From NCBI GenBank assembly GCA_016212295.1, contig JACRGO010000060.1, forward strand, positions 1 to 14,166: a stretch of DNA of 14,166 nucleotides, in the 5' to 3' direction. Position 1 is the first letter of the stretch, and every line of letters starts with the position of its first letter. Below are positions 1 to 5,452 of the stretch, piece by piece. The position numbers and the translations under genes are program-made. A model generated the notes under the pieces. That model saw nothing but the letters and a program-made list of their open reading frames with translations. It was not told the origin of the DNA and ran no database searches. The stretch is from Nitrospinota bacterium (GTDB lineage: Bacteria > Nitrospinota > Nitrospinia > JACRGO01).

Positions 1-244
1 ACACTTACCGATACCGCTATGTTTCGCGTGCTCAATTACTTTCACACGCCATAGCGCAGCTAATTGGCGAATAAACAATTACCAATTTCAATACGTTTCA
101 ATTGAATAGAACAATCCAGCAGAGCTGGAGCAAACCGAATGAACACTAATTTACACTAATATTATTTTTGAAAAATTTATAATTCGTGAATATTCGTGTA
201 AATTCGTGGCTAAACTATTCTTTTTTCAAACAACTAAAATGTTA
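1..244. other. Left edge: possible gene remnant, then intergenic DNA
   Basis: No complete gene is visible. On the plus strand two frames stay open from the left edge: one stops at 52-54 after 17 codons, another at 72-74 after 23 codons. Either could be the tail of a gene lying mostly outside the window, but the pieces are too short to assign. The rest is A+T-rich intergenic sequence, and positions 134-209 hold a repeat element listed separately. Confidence 0.3.
134..209. repeat. Family A palindromic array, copy 1 (3+3 heptamers, 10-nt step)
   Basis: The left arm has heptamers starting at 134 (ACCGAAT), 144 (CACTAAT) and 154 (CACTAAT). The right arm has ATTCGTG at 182, 192 and 202. The step is exactly 10 nt in both arms, and the right arm is the approximate reverse complement of the left (ATTAGTG against ATTCGTG). 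The A+T-rich centre spans 161-181. It lies 3' of the prodomain-like gene. The symmetry is visible directly; the role is unknown. Confidence 0.75.
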
Positions 245-272
245 CTAAATCATTATAAAATCGCAGTAAATT

Positions 273-716
273 TTATTTATTTTGGCCGCTGTCCCAATAT
301 GGATTGTCCGCCTTGGAAATGGTATTCGGGACCGCGTATTCCACGTCCTTGCGCTCTGAAAGGAGTTTAAGACATGTCTCCTTGCTCTTCGCCAAATCGG
401 CCCCAGGCAGCCTGACCTGGAAAAAATTAGAATCACTTTGGAAGCCAACGATTTCTCCGCCCACCTCCTGAATAATGGCTTTAGCTGTTGAGTCGCCGGT
501 GAATTTGGAAAAGGTAATAACTATCACGTCCTTTTCCATCTGGAGGCCGGTCTCTTTGTCAATGACTATGCTATTTTTATCAGGGAGGTGTATTTTGCCC
601 TCTGCCTTGGCGCTGTCTTTCTTTCCAATTCCTTCTTTCGCGCCTGGAAAGTCGCAACCGAAGTGCAAGGTGAATGCCAGGAGGCAGGCGGCAATGGTTA
701 GAATCAGTTTTTTCAA
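273..716 (-). CDS. Exported protein resembling a stand-alone subtilase prodomain (I9-like)
   Basis: The start is taken as TTG at 716 because GGAGAAAGG lies just upstream and the N-terminus then becomes LKKLILTIAACLLAF, a typical signal peptide. An in-frame ATG at 776 would add 20 unlikely residues and run through a repeat. The product is 147 aa. Cys22 could be a lipidation site, but the preceding HFG is a poor lipobox. Residues from about 62 (VIVITFSKFTG...) to about 135 (KDVEYAVPN) have the pattern of the inhibitor I9 / fervidolysin-type propeptide of S8 proteases: a conserved GGEIVG turn and a closing VEYAVPN. The ending DNPYWDSGQ resembles the linker where a subtilase catalytic domain normally begins, yet the gene stops a few codons later. 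By family logic it may be a free inhibitor or chaperone of a subtilase, or a truncated protease. I am confident it is coding, less so of function. Confidence 0.65.
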   Translation of the reverse strand: MKKLILTIAACLLAFTLHFGCDFPGAKEGIGKKDSAKAEGKIHLPDKNSIVIDKETGLQMEKDVIVITFSKFTGDSTAKAIIQEVGGEIVGFQSDSNFFQVRLPGADLAKSKETCLKLLSERKDVEYAVPNTISKADNPYWDSGQNK

Positions 717-742
717 AAGCCTTTCTCCAGCCCTGGAATTTA

Positions 743-832
743 GAACACGAATTTCACGAATATACGAATGGCACAAATAAAAACTAAATTATTTTTGTTT
801 TATTAATTCGCCAATTCGTGTCATTCGTGTTC
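743..832. repeat. Family A palindromic array, copy 2 (8-9-nt step)
   Basis: The ends are exact inverted copies: GAACACGAAT at 743-752 and ATTCGTGTTC at 823-832. Inside, related heptamers occur at 746, 755, 763 and 772 (CACGAAT, CACGAAT, TACGAAT, CACAAAT). In the other arm they occur at 806, 814 and 823 (ATTCGCC, ATTCGTG, ATTCGTG). The step is 8-9 nt rather than 10. It fills most of the gap between the universal stress gene and the prodomain-like gene, both on the minus strand, so it would lie in the 5' leader or promoter region of the latter. Confidence 0.75.
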
Positions 833-853
833 AATTTTTCCGGCTTATTCTGG

Positions 854-1318
854 TTAAGGATGCACGAATTCATGCTCAGGATTTCTTATGGTCAATACCG
901 GGCAGGGGGCCTTGCGGACCACTTTTTCCGCGGTGCTGCCGAAAAATACGTGCTCAAGGCCTGTCCTTCCATGGGTGGCGATGACTATCAAATCGACCTC
1001 CTTCTCCTTGGCGGCGTTGACGATCTCCAGAAAAGGCGTGCCCCTTGTGATGATGGTTTCAACTGACAGGTCCTTGGGAACATTGCCGCCGGCCAGGGAT
1101 TCCATCTCCTTCTGCGCGTATTTTTCCACGTCGGTGTAAAGTTCAACCACTGGAAAGGCCGTCTCTGCGAAACCGGAATAGGGGTAAATATTTTCGATGA
1201 CATGCAGCACTATAAGCTTTGCCTTGTATTCCTGGGCAAAGGAGATTGCGTATCTCAAAGCGTTTTTGGAGAACTCGGAAAAATCGGTGGGAAAAAGGAT
1301 TTTATCCATTCTAATCAT
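854..1318 (-). CDS. Universal stress protein, UspA family
   Basis: 154 aa with a single Usp domain. The N-terminal strand is KILFPTDFSE (residues 6-15), with the Asp12 typical of the nucleotide pocket. The C-terminal part reads VDLIVIATHGRTGLEHVFFG, then STAEKVVRKAPCPVLTI. The ATP-binding pattern G-x2-G-x9-G-(S/T) is present as A114-x2-G117-x9-G127-S128; the first Gly is Ala, a common variation. Such proteins are cytoplasmic dimers that bind ATP or AMP and are induced by starvation or stress. The start at 1318 is supported by GGAGG ending 9 nt upstream; the Met at residue 4 is a weaker alternative. It lies 83 nt downstream of tRNA-Leu on the same strand, after a hairpin with a T-run. No clear promoter of its own was seen. 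Confidence 0.93.
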   Translation of the reverse strand: MIRMDKILFPTDFSEFSKNALRYAISFAQEYKAKLIVLHVIENIYPYSGFAETAFPVVELYTDVEKYAQKEMESLAGGNVPKDLSVETIITRGTPFLEIVNAAKEKEVDLIVIATHGRTGLEHVFFGSTAEKVVRKAPCPVLTIRNPEHEFVHP

Positions 1319-1356
1319 GTTTTATTTCCTCCATAGCGCTCCAAGAAGCGGTTGAA

Positions 1357-1381
1357 AAATTTGCGCGGAAAACGCAAATTT
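1357..1381 (-). terminator. Candidate intrinsic terminator after tRNA-Leu
   Basis: A perfect 9-bp inverted repeat AAATTTGCG / CGCAAATTT with a 7-nt loop. Read on the minus strand the hairpin ends in ATTTTT, giving a short U-tract. It sits 21 nt downstream of the tRNA 3' end and 39 nt before the start of the universal stress gene. The stem has only three G-C pairs, so termination may be partial, with read-through feeding the downstream gene. Confidence 0.5.
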
Positions 1382-1401
1382 CTGAACGTAATAATAGAAA
1401 A

Positions 1402-1488
1402 TGGTGCCGATGGGGAGAGTCGAACTCCCACAGGGTTGCCCCCACAGGATCCTGAATCCTGCGTGTCTGCCAATTCCACCACATCGGC
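1402..1488 (-). tRNA. tRNA-Leu, anticodon CAG
   Basis: An 87-nt class II tRNA with CCA encoded at its 3' end (1402-1404). The acceptor stem is GCCGATG (1488-1482) pairing with CATCGGC, discriminator A. The D-arm reads TGGTGGAATTGGCAGACAC, the usual leucine form. The anticodon stem is CAGGA/TCCTG around the loop TTCAGGA, so the anticodon is CAG (plus-strand positions 1452-1454), decoding CUG. A long variable arm follows, then the T-arm with GTTCGACTC. All parts match bacterial tRNA-Leu. Confidence 0.96.
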
Positions 1489-1512
1489 ACAAATAAAAAC
1501 AGCAGCCGTCCA

Positions 1513-1529
1513 CGGTTATCCGTTAACCG
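1513..1529 (-). terminator. Weak candidate terminator downstream of the DksA-like gene
   Basis: Inverted repeat CGGTTA / TAACCG with a 5-nt loop, between the DksA-like gene and tRNA-Leu. On the minus strand the run TTTTTATTT follows about 12 nt later, and short outer pairings (ACAG with CTGT) could extend the stem to that run. Competing pairings with nearby CCGTT/AACGG are also possible, so the assignment is tentative. Confidence 0.35.
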
Positions 1530-1552
1530 GGAACTGTGAACGGGATTTAAGA

Positions 1553-1912
1553 TTATTGTTTTTTTTCCGCGCCCTCCATTTCATTCTGGCACCGGACGCA
1601 GTATTTTGTGTAGGGGACCGCTTCCAATCTGCCTTCTGGAATCTTCCCTTCACACGAATCGCAAACGCCGTATTTGTTTTCTTCAAACTTGGATAAGGCC
1701 AACTCAACCAGCTTCAATATGTCCCTCTCCCGTTCACTGAGGTTCAACAGCACATTTCTGGTATAGGTCCTGGAAGCATCGTCACTGATATCAGGCACTC
1801 CTCCCTTTACTTCATCCTTGCATTCCTTTAGGGCCTTTTCCACCCCTCCACACAATTTTCCCCTGACATCAAGTAGTTTTTCCTTTAATTTTTCCAGCTT
1901 TTTGTTATCCAT
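1553..1912 (-). CDS. TraR/DksA-family zinc-finger regulator
   Basis: 119 aa. The C-terminus has a Cys4 zinc finger, C84-x2-C87-x17-C105-x2-C108, in the family context CDSCEGKIPEGRLEAVPYTK. The N-terminal part is charged and helical, consistent with the coiled coil that enters the secondary channel of RNA polymerase. Residues 41-46 read DISDDA, matching the D-x2-D-x-A tip motif of DksA that acts on the polymerase active site with ppGpp. At 119 aa it is shorter than E. coli DksA (151 aa). The start is supported by AAAGGA 7-8 nt upstream. It follows rsfS by 17 nt and so probably shares the nadD transcript, which links starvation control of transcription and translation. Whether it is the main DksA or one of several paralogues cannot be told here. 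Confidence 0.9.
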   Translation of the reverse strand: MDNKKLEKLKEKLLDVRGKLCGGVEKALKECKDEVKGGVPDISDDASRTYTRNVLLNLSERERDILKLVELALSKFEENKYGVCDSCEGKIPEGRLEAVPYTKYCVRCQNEMEGAEKKQ

Positions 1913-1929
1913 TCATCTTCCTTTCATCA

Positions 1930-2286
1930 TTAAAGAAGTGTATTAATTTCAACTTTTGGAGCGCCTTCCCACAATCGTTCAATCTCATAATATTTCCTGG
2001 TCTCCTCGTGAAAGACATGGACGACCATATCCGAAAAATCGAGAAGTATCCATTTCGCGACCTCATAACCCTCAATTCCCATGGGCTTAACGCCCCTCTC
2101 CCTTAGTTTCGTGATAACTTCGTCAGCAATGGCTTGCACCTGTCGGTTTGATTCCCCGCTGCAGACCATGAAGAAATCGGTTGTGTTCGAGACTCCGCGA
2201 ATATCGAAAATCAGGACATCAGCCGCCTTTTTGCTTAAAACAGCGTTAAAACCTATTTCCGCCTTCTTCTGTAAATTAACTTCCAT
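1930..2286 (-). CDS. rsfS: Ribosomal silencing factor RsfS (Iojap/YbeB family)
   Basis: 118 aa from the chosen ATG; an in-frame ATG at 2316 would give 128 aa. The chosen start fits the family length and overlaps the end of nadD by 11 nt; the upstream ATG has GGAGA only about 2 nt away and would overlap by 41 nt. Core motifs are clear: ADVLIFDIRGVSNTTDFFMV, then CSGESNRQVQAIADEV, the GIEGYEVAKWILLDF segment, and MVVHVFHEETRKYYEIERLW. RsfS binds uL14 on the large subunit and blocks subunit joining in starvation. nadD-rsfS adjacency is widespread in bacteria and supports both calls. It is probably translated by coupling from nadD, so anything that changes the nadD reading frame would also affect its expression. 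Confidence 0.95.
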   Translation of the reverse strand: MEVNLQKKAEIGFNAVLSKKAADVLIFDIRGVSNTTDFFMVCSGESNRQVQAIADEVITKLRERGVKPMGIEGYEVAKWILLDFSDMVVHVFHEETRKYYEIERLWEGAPKVEINTLL

Positions 2287-2967
2287 TAATTCCGTTTTCC
2301 ATTTTATAAATTCCATTCTCCAAAATATATTTCTCCACCTCTTGGGGCAGCCATCCTGAGACGCCTTCTCCCTGGCCTATCCTCTCCCTGATTGCAGTGG
2401 ATGAAACAGGGACCGGTGTTGTCTCTAAAATAAATATGGAATAGGGTGCGTTTTTCGCCTTAAAGGAGCGCTGTCCGCCGGCCGTTCCTTCCCCGGATTC
2501 AAAAAAGGAAAGACCCTGAAAGACGGGGCTTTCCAATACCCTCCGGATCCCTTCCATTTTATATCCCGGCCTTGATGTGACAATAAAATTTGTAACTGCA
2601 AAAAAATTCCGTATATCCTTCCAAGTAGGAATTTCATAGAATGTGTCCAGCCCCACGATAAAAAAAAAATATTCTCAGTGGAGAAGTCCCTCCGCAACTG
2701 CCTCAAGGTATCAATTGAATAGGAAGTGCCTCTCCTGTCCACCTCCACTGAACTTACCGCGAATCTGGGATCGTCCTTGGCCCCCAATTCGGCCATGCGC
2801 ATGCGATGGCGGGCTGGGGCTATACGGCCTGCTTCCTTGTGGGGCGGAAGAAACGCAGGGACAAAGAACACCTTTTCCAATCCGAACCGGTCCGCCACTT
2901 CCGCCGCGGTCCGTAAATGGCCGTAATGTATGGGGTTGAATGTCCCGCCCATTATACCGATAGACAT
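2276..2967 (-). CDS. nadD: Nicotinate-nucleotide adenylyltransferase NadD, frame changes at a T10 run
   Basis: NadD joins nicotinate mononucleotide and ATP to give deamido-NAD, an essential step of NAD synthesis. The gene is read in two frames. Codons 1-100 (2967 to about 2668) carry the nucleotidyltransferase motif GGTFNPIHYGH (residues 7-17), PAFLPPHK and SYSIDTLRQL. At codons 100-103 the frame meets ten T residues (minus strand, 2669-2660). The unshifted frame then drifts into unrelated sequence and stops at 2425. The -1 frame continues with VGLDTFYEIPTWKDI, then TSRPGY and the family C-terminal VPVSSTAIRERI and WLPQEVEKYILENGIY, ending at 2276. A -1 shift gives about 230 aa; a run of 8 T (fully in frame) gives 229 aa and fits the family best. 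Both halves look undamaged. No strong ribosome-binding site is visible before ATG 2967. Explanations: recoding or transcriptional slippage, a homopolymer error, or a recent mutation. Confidence 0.9.
2659..2669 (-). other. Slippery run in nadD (T10 followed by A)
   Basis: On the minus strand ten T residues are followed by A. The zero-frame codons here are ATT TTT TTT TTA, so the last seven bases form T TTT TTA, the X-XXY-YYZ heptamer used for -1 ribosomal frameshifting, in the correct phase. T/A runs of this length also promote slippage by RNA polymerase. A -1 shift, or insertion of one T, restores the NadD frame. About 20 nt upstream is a GGAGGG stretch that could act as an internal Shine-Dalgarno stimulator or pair with CTCC. 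No strong downstream stem-loop is evident. Confidence 0.6.
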
Positions 2968-2982
2968 TTTTTGAGGTCGTTA

Positions 2983-3011
2983 ATATTATTGAAATCAGTG
3001 AATTTTGTCAA
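2983..3011 (-). promoter_or_regulatory. Sigma-70-type promoter for nadD-rsfS-DksA-like genes
   Basis: On the minus strand a perfect -35 box TTGACA (3011-3006), a 17-nt spacer, then TAATAT (2988-2983, four of six consensus positions). The -10 box lies 15 nt before the nadD ATG, so the leader would be very short. That agrees with the lack of a clear ribosome-binding site for nadD. Confidence 0.55.
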
Positions 3012-3040
3012 TAGCAAGGGGTGTTAATCAATATATTTTT

Positions 3041-3229
3041 GCATCGGAATTTCAAAGTTTTGCTTTATAAAGCAAAGGCTTATGAACCACGAATTTCACA
3101 GATGACACAGATTGGAATTGAAAGCTAATAAAAAATCTGTGCCATCTGTGCTACAAATCTATAAAACCTTGTTTTTTTAGCAAAGTTTTTTCCAGTTCAA
3201 GTTTAAAGTGACTATGGTTCCAGGCTTTT
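3041..3229. repeat. Family A element, copy 3, with conserved outer shell
   Basis: The shell at 3041-3094 matches 4084-4137 without gaps over 54 nt, with 7 differences. The 3' edge GGTTCCAGGCTTTT (3216-3229) matches 4219-4232 with one difference. The shell contains a perfect 18-bp palindrome at 3059-3076 (TTTGCTTTATAAAGCAAA). The core words are different from the other copies: CACGAAT at 3088, then CACAGAT at 3097 and 3106, facing ATCTGTG at 3135 and 3144, all at a 9-nt step. An A+T-rich hairpin (AACCTTG with CAAAGTT, followed by T residues) lies inside at about 3166-3191. Together with the nadD promoter it accounts for most of the gap between nadD and the DUF1566 gene. Confidence 0.8.
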
Positions 3230-3274
3230 AATTAATATGAATGTAATTGCAAATGAAAAATTCAGGTTTCACTC

Positions 3275-3775
3275 TTATTTACCTGCATTTCTTACCGGCC
3301 AGACAAATCCCAGGGATTCATGGTTGATAGCGGCAAATATCCCCTGCTGGGGGAAAATCATCCAGGAGGTATTCGATTTTCCGCCAGGGGAGGAGGTCCA
3401 GTACATTTCCAGGATTCCTCCAAAGGGATTTTTCAATTCTCCCTTGTGTATCTTGTTCAAAATCTCGATTTCTTCCTTTTCAGGAAGCCGCCAGTCTTTA
3501 TGGCCGGCAAGGGAAATCATCCTTACGGCCAAATCGGCCTTCTTCCAAGGCAAAAAAGCAAGTTCTTTGCTGATCAATAGCTCGCAAAAAAAATCCTTCC
3601 GGTTTTCCTTGCAACGGTTGCCGAAAAAATCCGGGTCCTTTATCCACATCAGACCACTCTGGCTATCGGTCACGGTGCCGTCACCGTTGTCCACGAACCT
3701 GCCGGCCTCCTCAGCAAAAAGGAACGGGGACGAAAAAAAGATGAAAAGCAAACAAAAGGCGGCGATTTTTTTCAT
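3275..3775 (-). CDS. Secreted DUF1566 (Lcl C-terminal-like) domain protein
   Basis: 166 aa. It begins with a clear signal peptide, MKKIAAFCLLFIFFSSPFLF, with cleavage probably after Ala21. The mature part opens with the DUF1566 signature RFVDNGDGTVTDSQSGLMW (residues 26-44), continues with AGHKDWRLPEKEEIEIL around the WRLP block (95-98), and ends with MYWTSSP (124-130) and GFVWPVRNAG. The domain has a C-type-lectin-like or sulfatase-modifying-like fold and is found in many exported bacterial proteins of unknown role. Two cysteines (55 and 64) could form a disulfide. Its ATG overlaps the stop of the upstream Dabb gene by one base (TAATG), so the two are translationally coupled. The biochemical function is unknown. 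Confidence 0.85.
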   Translation of the reverse strand: MKKIAAFCLLFIFFSSPFLFAEEAGRFVDNGDGTVTDSQSGLMWIKDPDFFGNRCKENRKDFFCELLISKELAFLPWKKADLAVRMISLAGHKDWRLPEKEEIEILNKIHKGELKNPFGGILEMYWTSSPGGKSNTSWMIFPQQGIFAAINHESLGFVWPVRNAGK

Positions 3776-4068
3776 TATTCCGCCTCATAGTCCACTTTGC
3801 AACTGGTCTCGCATAACTGCCTGACCTGGTTCACTACCACCACATGGTCTGGGTGGACGGAATAGGCCTCAAGGGCCTCAATATCGTCGAAGTGGCTATA
3901 GAGCGCGATATCATGGGAGTTGTGCTTCCTGCCTATATCGAAGGCCACTTCCATGAACCGGACCTGGGGGATTTTCCCCTTTAAATCCGACAGGTTCCGC
4001 GCCAGTTCCAAAGCCTGCTCCCTGGTGGTGGATTCCCTTAATTTGAAAAACACTATATGTTTGACCAT
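3775..4068 (-). CDS. Dabb (stress-responsive A/B barrel) domain protein
   Basis: 97 aa, a full single Dabb domain. It starts MVKHIVFFKLRE, the family opening with the conserved His4. It continues with LARNLSDLKGKIPQVRFMEV, HNSHDIALYSHFDDIEALEAYSVHPDHV and VVVNQVRQL. Dabb proteins are dimeric ferredoxin-like barrels; characterised relatives include plant stress proteins and some cyclase-like enzymes, but most bacterial ones have no assigned reaction. It is the first gene of a coupled pair with the DUF1566 gene (overlap TAATG). The bases just upstream of its ATG are the edge of a perfect 12-bp inverted repeat, so its translation-initiation region comes from a repeat element. GAGTAAG about 6 nt upstream is a weak ribosome-binding site. 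Confidence 0.88.
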   Translation of the reverse strand: MVKHIVFFKLRESTTREQALELARNLSDLKGKIPQVRFMEVAFDIGRKHNSHDIALYSHFDDIEALEAYSVHPDHVVVVNQVRQLCETSCKVDYEAE

Positions 4069-4284
4069 AGATACTTACTCGCGGTATCGGGATTTCAAAG
4101 TTTTTCTTTACAAAACAAAAGCTTAGGAACCACGAATGGACACGAATGAGCACTAATTGTTTCTAAAGGCCAAAAAGTATGTTTCATGAAATATTAGTGT
4201 TAATTTGTGTTAATTCGTGGTTCCAGCCTTTTCATTTCATGGCAAAAAAAGAGATAAATTTTCGGAATAGGGGAGTAAGTATCT
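4069..4284. repeat. Nested palindromic family A element, copy 4
   Basis: The outer ends are a perfect 12-bp inverted repeat: AGATACTTACTC at 4069-4080 and GAGTAAGTATCT at 4273-4284. Inside is the shell shared with copy 3 (4084-4137 and 4219-4232). The core has heptamers starting at 4131, 4141 and 4151 (CACGAAT, CACGAAT, CACTAAT) facing 4193, 4203 and 4213 (ATTAGTG, ATTTGTG, ATTCGTG), with an exact 10-nt step in both arms. The left end touches the Dabb start codon directly. Confidence 0.85.
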
Positions 4285-4461
4285 TGTAGTCAAAAAAATA
4301 TTGCGCCTTTTTTTAAAATTTCAAATATTTTTGGATTGTTTTATCCTTCTATTATATTTACTGGATTCGATAATATCAATCAAGGCTGGTCCAACTCTTG
4401 CCAACACACCGCATTTATTGTAAACTCTCTGAACTGCGGTTGATGCGGGAGTTTGCTGAAT
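4285..4461. other. A+T-rich leader before the GAF-mreB genes
   Basis: No gene is seen here. A weak promoter-like pair, TTGGAT at 4331-4336 and TATATT at 4353-4358 with a 16-nt spacer, could drive the GAF gene. The frame of the GAF gene is closed by TGA at 4441-4443, so the protein does not extend further upstream. Confidence 0.3.
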
Positions 4462-5427
4462 GTGGATACGGAAAACGAAAGCGACTTTGCCAGTTTGACA
4501 CAATTGGTGTGTAATGTTACGGAGGCATTCACAACCACCTTGTTTTTGCCGGACGAATCCGGAAAAAGCCTTTACTTGAAATCCTATTACAGCCTCGGGG
4601 ATTCAGTAATTGAGGACGTTAAGATCCCCTTGGGCCACGGCCTTGTTGGATGGGTGGCGGAAAATAATCTTCCGGTCAATGTGGCCCCATTCAAGCAAGA
4701 CGCCAAGACCCTGCAATTTTATTCAGTTTCGGAGGACATACAATCTTTCATGGCGGTTCCCTTCGAAGCCGGGGAGGGACAAGGCGTCCTTTGTGTTGAC
4801 AGCAAGAAACATTACTCCTTCACATCCTATCACCAAAAAATACTTACCGGGTTTTCCGAGCAGTTTTCCAGACTTATAAAGCGGAAAGAAAATTTCAAGA
4901 CGATGTTCGACAAGCAAGGAGGCATGGAAATAGACGCCCTTCACCAAATTTGCCAGAAGATCTTCACCGAAAAAAGAAAAATCAATGTACTGGATTCCCT
5001 TTCCAGGTTTCCTTCTGAATTGCTTCCATACGACGGATGCGCTGTATCCATTTTATCAGACGACAACATGAAATTTTTTGTATTGCGCTCAACAGGTTAT
5101 GAAAACCACGATTTTAACTTTTCAAAAGTGGATAAGAACATCGGCCTGGTGGGGCTTGTCTTGAGAAAGGGACAAATATTAAACTACCAGGAAATAAAGA
5201 AGGGCGCCAGAAGGACCTTCATTTTCCAGCCTAATGAGCCGGATTTCCAGGTGAAATCATTTTTGGGCGTGCCATTGAGGAGCGGGGACCAAATCATAGG
5301 CGTATGGAGTTTCACGGGCAGGGAGCCGCACATGTTCAGCTCCAAGCATGTCAAGATTGCGTCCATCATCGCCCTTTTCACGGCCTCGGCCTTGGCGTTG
5401 CCTAAAATGTCAACATTGACTAATTAA
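4462..5427 (+). CDS. Protein with two GAF domains, upstream of mreB
   Basis: 321 aa from GTG 4462, chosen because GGGAG at 4447-4451 lies 10 nt upstream; TTG at 4453 would be only 1 nt from that site. GAF domain 1 covers about residues 10-140: ...TTTLFLPDESGKSLYLKSYY, then IPLGHGLVGWVAENNLPVNV, then FMAVPFEAGEGQGVLCVDS. GAF domain 2 covers about 165-315: PYDGCAVSILSDD, KNIGLVGLVLRKGQIL and FLGVPLRSGDQIIGVWSF. Both keep the G-x-G-(L/I)-x-G-x-V and (V/A)P core of small-ligand-binding GAF domains. No kinase, GGDEF, phosphodiesterase or DNA-binding output domain follows, and there is no transmembrane segment. It is therefore probably a cytoplasmic sensor acting through a partner. It ends 25 nt before mreB and is likely cotranscribed with it, which suggests a link to cell shape, but that is inference. 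Confidence 0.85.
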   Translation: MDTENESDFASLTQLVCNVTEAFTTTLFLPDESGKSLYLKSYYSLGDSVIEDVKIPLGHGLVGWVAENNLPVNVAPFKQDAKTLQFYSVSEDIQSFMAVPFEAGEGQGVLCVDSKKHYSFTSYHQKILTGFSEQFSRLIKRKENFKTMFDKQGGMEIDALHQICQKIFTEKRKINVLDSLSRFPSELLPYDGCAVSILSDDNMKFFVLRSTGYENHDFNFSKVDKNIGLVGLVLRKGQILNYQEIKKGARRTFIFQPNEPDFQVKSFLGVPLRSGDQIIGVWSFTGREPHMFSSKHVKIASIIALFTASALALPKMSTLTN

Positions 5428-5452
5428 ACCTTTTTGAACAGGAAAAATTTTT

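Noticed and set aside
134-209. CRISPR array
   Set aside because: The spaced repeats are 7-nt words with 3-nt gaps arranged as inverted arms; there are no 24-37-nt repeats, unique spacers or cas genes.
273-776. Longer form of the prodomain-like protein starting at ATG 776
   Set aside because: The extra 20 residues come from a family A repeat and hide the signal peptide; TTG 716 has a good ribosome-binding site.
3237-3824. Plus-strand open frame of 195 codons opposite the DUF1566 gene
   Set aside because: It is antisense to a gene with a clear signal peptide and DUF1566 motifs, and its translation shows no domain.
4321-4503. Minus-strand open frame of 60 codons across the GAF gene start
   Set aside because: It overlaps the GAF start region, has no ribosome-binding site and no recognisable domain.
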